Shown: positions 8,214 through 17,486 of the stretch, piece by piece
Numbering within the stretch: position 1 is the first letter of the stretch
Layout of the letters: every line of letters begins with the position of its first letter
Assembly: GCF_003852425.1 (NCBI RefSeq)
Contig: NZ_QAJN01000017.1
Location: forward strand, 62,001 to 126,000
Direction of reading: 5' to 3'
From: Paucibacter sp. KBW04
Lineage (GTDB): Bacteria > Pseudomonadota > Gammaproteobacteria > Burkholderiales > Burkholderiaceae_C
Length of the DNA stretch: 64,000 nt
Made by a program: the position numbers and the translations under genes
The notes under the pieces: model-generated
Database searches by the model: none
Told to the model about the DNA's origin: nothing
Seen by the model: only the letters and a program-made list of their open reading frames with translations

Positions 8214-9326
8214 ATGTTATTCGATTCCACCGTACGTCGAGAGTTGGCCCGCAGCTTCGGCGTGACCCTCGTGGTCATCCTGACCATTGTGCTGACCATC
8301 ATGCTGATCCAGACCCTGGGCCGGGCAGCCGGCGGCAATGTCGCGCCGCAAGATGTCATGCTGCTGATGGGTTATGCCTCGCTGTCCCACCTGCCCACCA
8401 TGCTGTCGCTGTCGATGTTCATCGCCGTCGTCGCAACTTTGGGCCGCATGTATCGCGAGTCCGAGATGACCATCTGGTTCGCCAGCGGCATCGGCCTCAC
8501 ACGTTTTGTGAAGCCGGTGTTGCGCGTCGCCTCGCCGGTTTTGGCCCTGGTGATCGTGCTCAATCTGCTGCTCTGGCCCTGGGGAAATCAGAACAGCGAG
8601 CAATTGCTGGAGCGCTATCAAAAGCGCAGCGATCTCTCGCGTGTAGCGCCGGGCCAGTTCCAAACCTCAAGGGACGGCTCCAGCGTCTTCTTCATCGACC
8701 GCGACAGCGAGGATGGCCGCACCGGCCGCAATGTCTTCATCCTGACCCAGAAGGACGAGCGCGAGGCGGTGACCACCTCGGCCAAGGGTCAGATCGTGCT
8801 GGAGGGCGATGACCGCTTCCTGCTGCTGGACCATGGCCAACGCAATGAAAGCAATGCCAAGACCCAGGAAAAAACTCTGGCACGCTTTGAGGAATACAAG
8901 GTCTTGGCCGACAGCCAAGCGATGCGTGCAGCCGACAAATTGCCGCCCAAGGCCACCAGCACCCTCGATTTGTTGAGGAAACCCAACCCCGCCAACAACG
9001 CCGAGCTGACCTGGCGCTTCGGCATGATTTTGAGCTGCTTCAATATGGTCTTGATGGGCATCGGCCTGTCGGCCACCAATCCGCGCCGCGCCAATAACTG
9101 GAATCTGATGTTTGCCCTGCTCTGCGCCGTGGTGTATTTCAATCTCACCAACCTCAGCCAGGCCTGGGTGGCCAGCTCCCGGATGAGCATGCCCGCCGCC
9201 ATGCTGAGCGTGCACGGCGGAGTGTTCCTGCTGGCCATTGGCCTGATGTGGTTGCGCGACCAAGGCAACCGGCTTTGCCTGCCCTTCTTGAAGCGCCGTG
9301 CCAAGCCTGAGGCGGTGGCCGCATGA
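8214..9326 (+). CDS. lptF: LPS export ABC transporter permease LptF
   Basis: 370 aa, YjgP/YjgQ family. LptF and LptG form the inner-membrane part of the LptB2FG machine that extracts LPS and pushes it along the Lpt bridge. Three N-terminal membrane helices (residues about 15-35, 50-75 and 100-125, including LALVIVLNLLLWPWG), a periplasmic beta-jellyroll domain (about 135-265, including VFFIDRDSEDGRTGRNVFI) and three C-terminal helices are visible. It overlaps lptG by ATGA, the standard order and spacing. Confidence 0.95.
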   Translation: MLFDSTVRRELARSFGVTLVVILTIVLTIMLIQTLGRAAGGNVAPQDVMLLMGYASLSHLPTMLSLSMFIAVVATLGRMYRESEMTIWFASGIGLTRFVKPVLRVASPVLALVIVLNLLLWPWGNQNSEQLLERYQKRSDLSRVAPGQFQTSRDGSSVFFIDRDSEDGRTGRNVFILTQKDEREAVTTSAKGQIVLEGDDRFLLLDHGQRNESNAKTQEKTLARFEEYKVLADSQAMRAADKLPPKATSTLDLLRKPNPANNAELTWRFGMILSCFNMVLMGIGLSATNPRRANNWNLMFALLCAVVYFNLTNLSQAWVASSRMSMPAAMLSVHGGVFLLAIGLMWLRDQGNRLCLPFLKRRAKPEAVAA

Positions 9327-10456
9327 GAACCGTCCGCCGCCTGCTCTACCGCGACATCGTCGGCTCGGTGCTCTTCGTCAGCCTGGCTTTTCTCTCGCTG
9401 TTCTATTTCATCGACTTTGTCGACGAGTTGGAACGCATGAGCCGCATCGGCGCGGGTGCGGCTCGCGCGGCCCTGCTCTCCCTGATGGTCTTGCCGGGGC
9501 ATCTCTATGAGTTGCTGCCGATCGCCGTGCTGATCGGCAGCATCTTCTCGCTGGCCCGCATGGCCCAGTCCAGCGAGTTCACCATTTTGCGCACCGGCGG
9601 TCTGGGGCCGCGCCGCGCGCTCTCCCTGCTGGCCACCTTGGCCTTGTTCTTCGCGGTGCTGACCTTTGCCGTCGGCGACTTCCTGGCGCCCTACTTCGAC
9701 AAGCAGGCTGACATTATGCGCGCCCAGCTGAGCGGCGATGTCTCGGCCAGCAGCCGTGGTGCCTGGCTCAAAGAGCACCGGGTGGTGGACGGTGAGGAGC
9801 GCAACTTCTCCATCCATGTAGGCCAGGCCAGCGCTTCCGGGGCCTTGCAGGATGTGCGCATCTTTGAGTTCAACCCGCATGGCGGCTTGATCGCCCGCAT
9901 GGAGGCCAAGCGCGCCAAGGTGGACGGCAAGGGCCAGTGGCTGCTGGAGGACGTGCTGCGTAGCGAATGGCTGCAAGCCAAATCCGCCGACTCGGACAAG
10001 ACCCTGGTCGCGCCGCCCGTGGTCAAGGAAGAGCGTTTGCCCAGTTGGCGCTGGGACAGCAGCCTGCATGCCGGCGTGGTGGCGGCAGCGCTTTTGCCCA
10101 CGGTCTCCATGTCCACGCTGGAGCTCTACCGCTACACCGAACACCTGTCGGCCCAGGAACAATCGGCCCAGGCCCAAAACATCGCCTTCTGGCGCAAGGC
10201 CTTCTACCCCTTTGCCTGCTTTGTGATGGTGGCCCTGGCCCTGCCCTTTGCTTACCTGCATGGCCGCGCTGGCGGCATCAGCCTCAAGGTCTTTGGCGGC
10301 ATCATGCTGGGCATCAGCTTTGTGCTGCTCAACAATGTGGCCGGCCATGTGGGGGTGCTGAAAGACTGGACCCCTTGGATCGTCGCCGCCTCACCCAGCC
10401 TGGCCTATATGGGCCTCTCTCTGGCCGCCTTTGGCTGGCTGGTTCGCTACCGCTGA
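9323..10456 (+). CDS. lptG: LPS export ABC transporter permease LptG
   Basis: 377 aa, YjgP/YjgQ family, partner of LptF. It has the conserved start RTVRRLLYRDIVGSVLFV, membrane helices in the N-terminal third, a periplasmic domain in the middle and three C-terminal helices (IAFWRKAFYPFACFVMVALALPFAY and following). The ATG overlaps the lptF stop, so the two subunits are made in equal amounts. The next gene begins 16 bases downstream, so the transcript probably continues into cbiX and cysB. Confidence 0.95.
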   Translation: MRTVRRLLYRDIVGSVLFVSLAFLSLFYFIDFVDELERMSRIGAGAARAALLSLMVLPGHLYELLPIAVLIGSIFSLARMAQSSEFTILRTGGLGPRRALSLLATLALFFAVLTFAVGDFLAPYFDKQADIMRAQLSGDVSASSRGAWLKEHRVVDGEERNFSIHVGQASASGALQDVRIFEFNPHGGLIARMEAKRAKVDGKGQWLLEDVLRSEWLQAKSADSDKTLVAPPVVKEERLPSWRWDSSLHAGVVAAALLPTVSMSTLELYRYTEHLSAQEQSAQAQNIAFWRKAFYPFACFVMVALALPFAYLHGRAGGISLKVFGGIMLGISFVLLNNVAGHVGVLKDWTPWIVAASPSLAYMGLSLAAFGWLVRYR

Positions 10457-10472
10457 AAGAGCGATAACTCAA

Positions 10473-10853
10473 ATGACCGACGGACTCCTTCTCTTCGCCC
10501 ATGGCGCGCGCGACCCTGCCTGGGCTCGCCCTTTTGAACAGGTGGCCGCACGCATCGCCGCCGAGCGCCCCGGCTTGCCCTGGACCCTGGCCTTTCTCGA
10601 ATTCATGCAGCCCGAGCTGGAGGCCGCCGCCCATGGCCTGGCCGCACGCGGCTGCACGCGCATCCATATCGTGCCCATGTTCTTAGGCACCGGCGGCCAT
10701 GTGCGCAAAGACATCCCGCCCCTGATCGCGAACCTACAAGCCCATTACGGCACCCAGATCGAATGGATCTTGCATCCCCCGCTGGGCGACCAGAGCCGGG
10801 TGCAGGAGGCCATGGCCGCCGCCAGCCTGGCTTGCTTGGAGAACATGCCATGA
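10473..10853 (+). CDS. cbiX: CbiX/SirB-type sirohydrochlorin chelatase
   Basis: 126 aa, the size of the short single-domain CbiX proteins that insert cobalt or iron into sirohydrochlorin. The metal-binding histidines sit in LLFAHGARDPAW and FLGTGGHVRKDIP, and the LAFLEFMQPEL segment is also family-typical. Sirohaem is the cofactor of sulfite and nitrite reductases; placement directly before a CysB-type regulator (ATGA overlap) fits a role in sulfur assimilation, favouring iron, though cobalt cannot be excluded. ATG at 10473 is chosen because it places the HGARD motif at the usual distance from the start. Confidence 0.88.
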   Translation: MTDGLLLFAHGARDPAWARPFEQVAARIAAERPGLPWTLAFLEFMQPELEAAAHGLAARGCTRIHIVPMFLGTGGHVRKDIPPLIANLQAHYGTQIEWILHPPLGDQSRVQEAMAAASLACLENMP

Positions 10854-11794
10854 ATTTGCACCAGTTCCGCTTCGTGCAGGAAGCGGCCCGCCGCAACCTC
10901 AATCTGACCGAGACGGCCAAGGCCTTGTTCACCTCGCAGCCCGGCGTCTCCAAGGCGATTCTGGAGCTGGAGGAAGAGCTGGGCGTGGACATCTTTTCCC
11001 GCCACGGCAAGCGCTTGCGCCGAATCACCGAGCCCGGCCAGCAGGTGTTGGCCGCGATCGAGATCATCATGCGCGAGGTCAACAACCTCAAGCGCATCGG
11101 CGAGGAGTATTCCAAGCAGGACAGCGGCACCCTGTCCATCGCCACCACCCACACCCAAGCCCGCTATGTGCTGCCCGGCCCAGTGGCCCAGCTGCGCCGC
11201 CAACTGCCCCAGGTTAGGGTCAGCCTGCACCAGGGCAACCCGGATCAAGTCGTGCGCATGCTGCTCGACGACAGCGCCGATGTGGGCCTGGCGACCGAAT
11301 CCCTGGCCCAGATCGAGGAGTTGGTCACCCTGCCCTGCTATGAATGGCAGCATGTGCTGGTCGTGCCCAATGGCCACCCGCTGGCGGGCGTGGAGCGCAT
11401 CAGCCTGGAGCAGCTGGCGGCCGAGCCCATCATCACCTACCACCCCAGCTTCACCGGCCGCAGCCGCATCGACCGCGCCTTCGCGGCCCGCCATCTGCAC
11501 CCGAATATCGTGCTGGAAGCGATCGACTCCGACGTCATCAAGACTTATGTTCGCCTGGGCATGGGCTTAGGCATCGTGGCCGAGATGGCGGTGCGCGAAG
11601 ACCCGGTGGGTGGCGATTTGCAATCCCGTCCCCTGGGCCATTTGTTTGGCCAGAACGTCACCCGCATCGCCTTCAAGCGCGGCGCCTATCTGCGCAACTA
11701 CGTCTACACCTTTGCCGAGCTGCTGTCCGATCGTCTGAACCGCCATCTGCTCGAACGCGCCATGAATGGCGATGCCAACGACTACAGCCTTTGA
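10850..11794 (+). CDS. cysB: CysB-family LysR-type transcriptional regulator
   Basis: 314 aa. The N-terminal winged helix (MNLHQFRFVQEAARRNLNL, then LFTSQPGVSKAILELEEELG) is characteristic of CysB/Cbl rather than generic LysR proteins; the effector domain (about 90-300) has TTHTQARYVLP, HQGNPDQV and ITYHPSFTGRSRID, which in CysB bind acetylserine or sulfate. It would activate sulfate assimilation genes. It overlaps cbiX by ATGA. No sulfur-pathway structural genes are next to it apart from cbiX, and a paralogue with a different target set cannot be ruled out. Confidence 0.88.
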   Translation: MNLHQFRFVQEAARRNLNLTETAKALFTSQPGVSKAILELEEELGVDIFSRHGKRLRRITEPGQQVLAAIEIIMREVNNLKRIGEEYSKQDSGTLSIATTHTQARYVLPGPVAQLRRQLPQVRVSLHQGNPDQVVRMLLDDSADVGLATESLAQIEELVTLPCYEWQHVLVVPNGHPLAGVERISLEQLAAEPIITYHPSFTGRSRIDRAFAARHLHPNIVLEAIDSDVIKTYVRLGMGLGIVAEMAVREDPVGGDLQSRPLGHLFGQNVTRIAFKRGAYLRNYVYTFAELLSDRLNRHLLERAMNGDANDYSL

Positions 11795-11814
11795 CCTCTT
11801 GCCGAGTTTTACCC

Positions 11815-13005
11815 TTGCCAATCGCATTGCCCGCCCTCCAAAGCCGCCTGCCCCATGTGGGCACCACCATCTTCAGCACCATGTCGGCGCTCGCGCAAAA
11901 ACATGGGGCGGTCAATCTGGGCCAGGGCTTTCCTGACTTTGATTGCGACCCGGCTCTGATCGAGGCCGTGCACCAGGCCATGCGCGAGGGCCACAACCAA
12001 TACCCCTTGATGAGCGGGGTGCCCGCCCTGCGCGAGGCCGTGGCCGCCAAGCTGCAAGCGCTTTACCAGGGCAGCTATCAGCCGGACAGCGAGATCACCA
12101 TCACCGCCGGCGCCACCCAGGCCATCTTTACCGCCTTGCTGGCCGTCGTGCATCCGGGCGATGAAGTAATCATCCTGGAGCCCTGCTACGACAGCTACGC
12201 GCCCAATATCGAGTTGGCAGGCGGCGTGGTCGTGCGCGTGCCGCTGAGGGCAGGCAGCTTCCGCCCCGATTTCGAGCGCATCGCCGCCGCCATCAGCCCG
12301 CGCACCCGCGCCATCGTCATCAACACCCCGCACAACCCCTCGGCCACCGTCTGGACCGAGGCCGAGATGCTGCAATTGGCTGCGCTGCTGCGCGACACGC
12401 CGATTCTGCTGATCAGCGATGAGGTCTACGAACACATGGTGTTCGACCAAAAGCAGCACCACAGCGTGGCTCGCTTCCCGGAGCTGGCGGCGCGCAGCTT
12501 CATCGTTTCCAGCTTTGGCAAGACCTATCACGTGACCGGCTGGAAGGTCGGCTATGTGGCCGCGCCCGCCGCCCTCACCCGCGAGTTCCGCAAGGTCCAC
12601 CAGTACAACGTGTTCACCGTCAACACACCCATGCAGCTGGGCTTGGCCCGCTATATGGCCGACGCCGCGCCTTACCTGCAGCTGCCCGATTTTTACCAAG
12701 CCAAGCGCGACCACTTCCGCGCAGCCCTCAGCCAGACCAAGCTCAAGCTCCTGCCCTGTGAAGGCACTTACTTCCAGTGCGTGGACATTGCCGAGGTGGA
12801 GCGCTTTGCGCAGCAAGGCCTGCGCGGTGACCTGGCTTTTTGCGAGTGGCTGACGGCCGAGATCGGTGTGGCCGCCATTCCCATGTCGGCCTTCAGCACC
12901 GGGCCAGAGGCCAAAGATCTGGCCCAGCAAACCGTCGTGCGCTTCTGCTTTGCCAAAAAAGAAGAGACCCTGGCTCAGGCCCTGAGCCTGCTGCAAACGC
13001 TCTGA
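11815..13005 (+). CDS. PLP-dependent aminotransferase, YbdL-like methionine aminotransferase
   Basis: 396 aa, fold type I, class I/II. It resembles E. coli YbdL, which transaminates methionine and aromatic acids, from the N-terminal LQSRLPHVGTTIFSTMSALAQ onward. Key residues: NTPHNPSA (Asn174), SDEVYEH (Asp202, Tyr205) and the PLP lysine in SSFGKTYH (Lys236). The start is read as TTG at 11815, since the first ATG (11881) would remove the conserved N-terminus; TTG at 11827 is an alternative. It follows cysB by 20 bases, consistent with a methionine/sulfur theme in this gene cluster. Confidence 0.87.
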   Translation: MPIALPALQSRLPHVGTTIFSTMSALAQKHGAVNLGQGFPDFDCDPALIEAVHQAMREGHNQYPLMSGVPALREAVAAKLQALYQGSYQPDSEITITAGATQAIFTALLAVVHPGDEVIILEPCYDSYAPNIELAGGVVVRVPLRAGSFRPDFERIAAAISPRTRAIVINTPHNPSATVWTEAEMLQLAALLRDTPILLISDEVYEHMVFDQKQHHSVARFPELAARSFIVSSFGKTYHVTGWKVGYVAAPAALTREFRKVHQYNVFTVNTPMQLGLARYMADAAPYLQLPDFYQAKRDHFRAALSQTKLKLLPCEGTYFQCVDIAEVERFAQQGLRGDLAFCEWLTAEIGVAAIPMSAFSTGPEAKDLAQQTVVRFCFAKKEETLAQALSLLQTL

Positions 13006-13020
13006 GCAAAAGGGCAGAAG

Positions 13021-13043
13021 GGGAAAAGGGCCGGATTCGGCCC
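13021..13043 (-). terminator. weak terminator-like hairpin after fimV
   Basis: On the minus strand GGGCCG and CGGCCC form a 6-bp stem followed by TTTTCCCC, just beyond the stop of the FimV-like gene. The short T-run makes it a weak call. Confidence 0.4.
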
Positions 13044-13047
13044 AATC

Positions 13048-15237
13048 TCAAACCTTGCGAATCAGCGGCGCCTCGTCCAGCAAGATGTCAACGCCCGCAT
13101 CCGCCGACGGCGCCTGGTCGGGGGCTTGCCAGACCATGGTGGCCATCAAATCCATGCCGGCCTCGCCCTGCTCCGGCGCGTCCAAAGGCAAGAAGAGATC
13201 CACCGATTCGCTGCGCACCTCATGCTCGGAGAGATCGCGCGCGACGCTGTAAAGCAGCAGCAGATCCAGATAGGCAGGCAGCTCGAAACCGATGGACTGT
13301 TCGTCCCCCTTGGCCAGCAGGCTTTGCACCGTGGCCATGCTGCCGTGGCTATTGGACCAGCCCAGCTGCAACAAGCTCATCACCTCGGTATAAGCCTCCA
13401 GATGCCGCCCTCGGCGCATGTCCTGACCCCAGGTGGGCGGCAGGCCATGGAAGCGACGCGCAAAGCGGTCGGCCACATCATTGAAGCCCTGCATATTGCC
13501 CTGGCGCTGATAGATCTCCATCAGCTTCAGATAGGGCAAGGCACTGGCGGTTTCGGTGTGGATATGAACCAGCAGCAATTCCACCGCCGCCTCGGTCTGG
13601 CCCAGCACCAGGAAGAAGTCCACCTGCTGCTCCAGATCGATCAACTCTTCCACGCTGACATGAGCGGCATCGCCATGCTTGTCGAGCGCAGTCGAACGAG
13701 CGGCGGCTGGTGCCGGGCTGGGGGCCGGGGCGGGCGTTTGAGCACCCGGCCATTCCAGGCCCGGGTCCTCGGCTTCCTCCACCAGCTGCACACTCAGCGG
13801 CTCCAAGCCGCCAAAGCCGCTGGGTCTGGCTTCGCTCACCACGGCTGGCGGGCCGGCCTCGGTCTGGCCCGCAGCTGCGCTCAGGCCACGGCCGAGCGAG
13901 AACATATCCTGGACCTGGCCCTCGTCACCCTGTTGCAAGGGGCCGCCAGGGGCCAGATCGGGCGAGGCCTCGGCCTCAAAAATATGCGGCAAGACGATGG
14001 TCTGCTCATCAGGGAATGGCCCGCCAGCAGCACGCGTCGACGCGCTTGCGGCAGCAGCAGTCACAGCAAGCGGCGGCAGCACTGAGGCCTGCGGCTGGCC
14101 GCTCGGAGCCGGGGCTTCGCCAGCTCCCTCGCCGGAGGCGCTGGACTCCCGCCACCAGGCCGCCTCGCGCAAGCTGCGCTCGCGCTGGCGGCTCAGCCAC
14201 AAATAGGCCGACAGGCCCGCCAGGCCCAGGGCAGCGCCGATCAAACCCAGATTCAAGGCCGACCATGGCCCGGCCTCACCTTGGCTGGCCAGCTCGCTGC
14301 GCAGGGCCAGCACACGCGCTTCGGTGCCTTGCTTGTCGCGCCGCAGCTTGCTCAGGCCTTCTTCCAGTTTCTGCAATCGCTGCAAGGCTTCGGCATCGCT
14401 CAAGAGCTGGCCCGGCGCGGCGGACTCGGCCGTCGCCAGAGCGACGGGCAAGTCCTCGGGAGCATCCAGACGCAAACGCGGCGTCGAGGCCGGCTTGCTA
14501 CTGGGCTTGAGAGCCTGGGCCTCGTCCGCCTTGGCCTTTTGTTTGCTCTTGGGCTTGACGACTTTTGGCTCCGCCGCGCTCGCTGGGGCCGCACTTGCCA
14601 GCGCCATCGAAGGCTCGGCGGTTTGGCTGCCGGATGCTAGTTTTTTGCTCTTGGGCTGAGCCGGCCCAGGCTTGCTCGGCGCAACAGCGGTCGAACTCTG
14701 CAGCGGCTCGCCCAGCAAGGCTGCGGGCTGCGCACCGGCGCTGGCCAGGGCGGCGCGCATGGCCGGTGAATAATTCCGTGGGCTTGGGGCGCTGGCCTCC
14801 TCCGAAGAGGCTTGGTTCTGCGCATTGGGCGGATCCATCAAAGCGCTGTACTGGCGCACCAGGCGCGCCGGGCAGCCCACGCTGAGATTGACGTTGATGA
14901 TGGGCTCATCAATCGCCACCGCGCTGCGCAGCCGCAGGCCTCGAACCGAGGCCTCGCTGGCGCCTTCCAGCTGAATACGTAGCTGGCTGGCGGCGATCCG
15001 GTTTTCACCCGAGAACACCTCGGCCTGCACGCAGTCAGCACTGAGGGTCTCGCCAGGGCTTAGCCGCACGGGGAAGAGAAGATTCAGAGGCTGACCCAAA
15101 CCCGACTGCGCCTGCGGTCTATCCACACCCAAGGCCAAGGCCTGACCCGTCATCCCAAGTGAGAAAAAGGCCAGCAAGAAGACGCCGAGACTGGTGGGGC
15201 GAAGACGGTGTGGAGGCACTTCTTGATCTCGGTCCAT
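13048..15237 (-). CDS. fimV: FimV-like polar/type IV pilus scaffold protein
   Basis: 729 aa. A signal peptide (LGVFLLAFFSLGMTGQALA, residues about 17-36) is followed by the FimV N-terminal domain (LGQPLNLLFPVRLSPGE up to about residue 125, with LRLRSAVAIDEPIINVNLSVGC). A long low-complexity Ala/Ser/Pro/Lys linker and a short coiled segment (ALQRLQKLEEGLSKLRRDKQG) lead to one membrane helix (about 322-342, LGLIGAALGLAGLSAYLWL). The cytoplasmic part is acidic and ends in a TPR-like region (VDFFLVLGQTEAAVELLL). FimV proteins organise pili, cAMP signalling and pole identity. No obvious LysM motif was seen, so it may be a variant. Confidence 0.8.
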   Translation of the reverse strand: MDRDQEVPPHRLRPTSLGVFLLAFFSLGMTGQALALGVDRPQAQSGLGQPLNLLFPVRLSPGETLSADCVQAEVFSGENRIAASQLRIQLEGASEASVRGLRLRSAVAIDEPIINVNLSVGCPARLVRQYSALMDPPNAQNQASSEEASAPSPRNYSPAMRAALASAGAQPAALLGEPLQSSTAVAPSKPGPAQPKSKKLASGSQTAEPSMALASAAPASAAEPKVVKPKSKQKAKADEAQALKPSSKPASTPRLRLDAPEDLPVALATAESAAPGQLLSDAEALQRLQKLEEGLSKLRRDKQGTEARVLALRSELASQGEAGPWSALNLGLIGAALGLAGLSAYLWLSRQRERSLREAAWWRESSASGEGAGEAPAPSGQPQASVLPPLAVTAAAASASTRAAGGPFPDEQTIVLPHIFEAEASPDLAPGGPLQQGDEGQVQDMFSLGRGLSAAAGQTEAGPPAVVSEARPSGFGGLEPLSVQLVEEAEDPGLEWPGAQTPAPAPSPAPAAARSTALDKHGDAAHVSVEELIDLEQQVDFFLVLGQTEAAVELLLVHIHTETASALPYLKLMEIYQRQGNMQGFNDVADRFARRFHGLPPTWGQDMRRGRHLEAYTEVMSLLQLGWSNSHGSMATVQSLLAKGDEQSIGFELPAYLDLLLLYSVARDLSEHEVRSESVDLFLPLDAPEQGEAGMDLMATMVWQAPDQAPSADAGVDILLDEAPLIRKV

Positions 15238-15579
15238 GCCGTGGGCAAATGTTGTTTTCTGCACTCTAGCATGGCCACCCAGCACCCCAGACCCAGGCCG
15301 CTCACACTCCCCTCACTCATGGGTCGACCCCGTTGTAGCCATGCTGACAGGCCCGATAGGCGCCGCTTGCTTTTTGGTTTAGCAGTCGAGCCGACTCTCG
15401 GCCCGGCCAGGTCGCGCCTGGCCGCTTCACAGCGATTTGGGCGCCGTCTTGATTCACAAAAAAACTCGCGTTTAGCTTGTGTTTCGCAAGGTATTTTTCC
15501 GGCCGCCGCCAAGGGCAGCAAGCTCGTAGACAATAAGCCGCAACACGGCAGCCTCCTGCTGTCACGTCAGCGACTCAGC
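15238..15579. other. 342-base divergent intergenic region
   Basis: Region between fimV (minus) and the Crp/Fnr regulator (plus). No gene is supported. The part nearest the regulator (15460-15540) is A/T-richer than its surroundings and is the likely promoter zone, but no convincing -35/-10 pair or Crp half-site pair could be assigned by eye. Confidence 0.4.
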
Positions 15580-16284
15580 ATGAATAGTACGGTTCTTACA
15601 ATTTCCGAACGCAGCAATATCGAATCGGGGTCGTGGTTTTCCAAGCTGTCACCAACTCTACGCAGCGACATTCTTTCCCGAGCCTCGGTGCGCCGTCTGG
15701 GCGATGGCGCCCTGCTGTCCTGCCGTGGCGAACCCGCCGAGGAATGGGTGGGCGTGGCCAAGGGTGCGGTACGGGTCAGCTCCGTCTCACTGGCGGGCAA
15801 GCAGATCTCGCTGACCTATGTGGAGCCCGGCACCTGGTTTGGCGACATCTCCTTGTTCGACGGCTTGCCGCGCACCCACGATGCCACGACGCATGGCGAC
15901 ACCACCTTGCTGGTGGTGCGCAAACCCGATTTCAAGCAACTGCTGCAATTGCACAGCGAGCTTTACGAGGCCTTGCTACGCCTGAACTGCCGGCGCCTGC
16001 GCCTGATGTTCGACGCGGTCGAGGACCTCAATACCCGGCCGCTGGCCTCGCGCCTTGCCAAGCAGATTCTGCTGTTGGCGCGCTCCTACGGCGTGCCGCA
16101 GGGCGAGGAGATTCGCATCGGCCTGCAACTGGCGCAAGAAGATCTGGCCCAGCTACTCGGCGCCTCGCGCCAGCGAGTCAATCAGGAGCTCAAGGGCTTC
16201 GAGCGCGACGGTGCCGTGCGAGTGGAGCCCACCCGCCTGGTGGTACTCAGCAAGGAAAAACTGATGGCCATCGCCAGCCGTTAG
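15580..16284 (+). CDS. Crp/Fnr-family transcriptional regulator
   Basis: 234 aa. Residues about 25-140 form the cyclic-nucleotide-binding beta-roll (LSPTLRSDILSRASVRRLGDGALL, EPGTWFGDISLFDGLPRTHDA), then the dimer helix, then a winged helix with LAQEDLAQLLGASRQRVNQE as the recognition unit (about 185-205). It lacks the N-terminal cysteine cluster of Fnr, and the beta-roll does not show the canonical cAMP phosphate-binding RSA sequence, so the effector is unknown. It stands alone and divergent from fimV. The ATG at 15580 removes an N-terminal extension that has no family match. Confidence 0.9.
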   Translation: MNSTVLTISERSNIESGSWFSKLSPTLRSDILSRASVRRLGDGALLSCRGEPAEEWVGVAKGAVRVSSVSLAGKQISLTYVEPGTWFGDISLFDGLPRTHDATTHGDTTLLVVRKPDFKQLLQLHSELYEALLRLNCRRLRLMFDAVEDLNTRPLASRLAKQILLLARSYGVPQGEEIRIGLQLAQEDLAQLLGASRQRVNQELKGFERDGAVRVEPTRLVVLSKEKLMAIASR

Positions 16285-16369
16285 CAGCGGGCGCCGCAAG
16301 GCCGCGCCGTGCTGCAGAGGCTGATGAGGCCGTTCTCATTCAACGCAGCACAATCTTTTGAAGCGAGCC

Positions 16370-17443
16370 ATGGACGCCTTTACCGGAACACGAGCCCTCA
16401 GCCAAGCCCTAGACACCGAGGCGCTGAGTGCCTGGATGCAAGCCCACATCCCCGGCTTTGCCGGCCCCTTGAGCCTGGAGCAATTCAAGGGCGGCCAGTC
16501 CAACCCGACCTACAAACTCATCACACCGCAACGCAGCTATGTGATGCGCAGCAAGCCGGCGCCGGTGGCCAAGCTCCTGCCCTCGGCCCATGCCATTGAG
16601 CGCGAATTCACCGTGATGCGCGCCCTGGCCGGCAGCGAGGTGCCGGTGCCCGCCATGCTGGGTTTATGCGAAGACGAGTCCGTCATCGGCCGCGCTTTCT
16701 ATCTGATGGAGTTCATGCCCGGCCGCATCTTCTGGGATCAAGCCCTGCCCGGCATGCACAAGGCGGAGCGTGGCGCCATCTACGCAGAAATGAACCGCGT
16801 CATTGCGGCCTTGCACAAGGTTGACTTTGCCGCCCTGGGTCTGAGCAGTTATGGCAAACCGGGCAACTACTTCGAGCGCCAGATCGGCCGCTGGAGCAAG
16901 CAGTACCTGGCCTCCGTGACCCAGCCCATTGAGGCCATGGATCGCCTGATCGAGTGGCTGCCTCAGCACATCCCGGCCTCGGCCAGTGACGCCAGCGAAG
17001 TCGCCATCGTGCACGGCGACTTCCGCATCGACAATCTGGTCTTTCACCCGGAAGAGCCTCGCGTCATCGCCGTGCTGGACTGGGAGCTCTCCACCCTGGG
17101 CCACCCCCTGGCCGACTTCAGCTACCACTGTATGTCCTGGCATATCCAAACCTCGGGCGTGGCCCGCGGCCTGGGCGGCAAAGACCTGGCGGCCCTGGGC
17201 ATCCCGGACGAATTGAGCTATGTCCGCAGCTATTGCGAACGCACCGGCCGCAGCGATGTCGCGAGGGTGATGAGGGACTGGAATTTTTATCTGGCCTACA
17301 ACCTGTTCCGCATCGCCGCCATCTTGCAAGGCATCGCCAAGCGGGTGGAAGACGGCACCGCCTCCAGCCAGCAAGCCCGGGAAGCGGGAGCTGGCGCCCG
17401 CCCGCTGGCCGAGCTGGCCTGGCAGTTCGCACAGAAGGGCTGA
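16370..17443 (+). CDS. APH-fold phosphotransferase family protein (ACAD10/11 N-domain type)
   Basis: 357 aa. The kinase-like catalytic motifs are intact: HGDFRIDN (His215, Asp217, Asn222) and DWE (Asp237). The segment LSLEQFKGGQSNPTYKL and PTYKLITPQRSYVMRSKP match the family found in ACAD10/ACAD11 and in bacterial proteins encoded next to acyl-CoA dehydrogenases, for which phosphorylation of 4-hydroxyacyl-CoA has been shown in some members. No acyl-CoA dehydrogenase is adjacent here, so the substrate is open. A TTG at 16358 is an alternative start four codons upstream. Despite the fold name there is no reason to call it a resistance gene. Confidence 0.88.
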   Translation: MDAFTGTRALSQALDTEALSAWMQAHIPGFAGPLSLEQFKGGQSNPTYKLITPQRSYVMRSKPAPVAKLLPSAHAIEREFTVMRALAGSEVPVPAMLGLCEDESVIGRAFYLMEFMPGRIFWDQALPGMHKAERGAIYAEMNRVIAALHKVDFAALGLSSYGKPGNYFERQIGRWSKQYLASVTQPIEAMDRLIEWLPQHIPASASDASEVAIVHGDFRIDNLVFHPEEPRVIAVLDWELSTLGHPLADFSYHCMSWHIQTSGVARGLGGKDLAALGIPDELSYVRSYCERTGRSDVARVMRDWNFYLAYNLFRIAAILQGIAKRVEDGTASSQQAREAGAGARPLAELAWQFAQKG

Positions 17444-17486
17444 TCGGCCGCCTGCCCCGGCCTGAAGAGCCCTAAGCCCTACGGGC

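Noticed and set aside
8789-10348. 519-codon minus-strand frame opposite lptF and lptG
   Set aside because: Mirror of two genes with clear family identity and ATGA overlap.
16370-17443. Aminoglycoside resistance gene
   Set aside because: The APH fold is shared, but the flanking motifs belong to the ACAD10/11-type phosphotransferase family.
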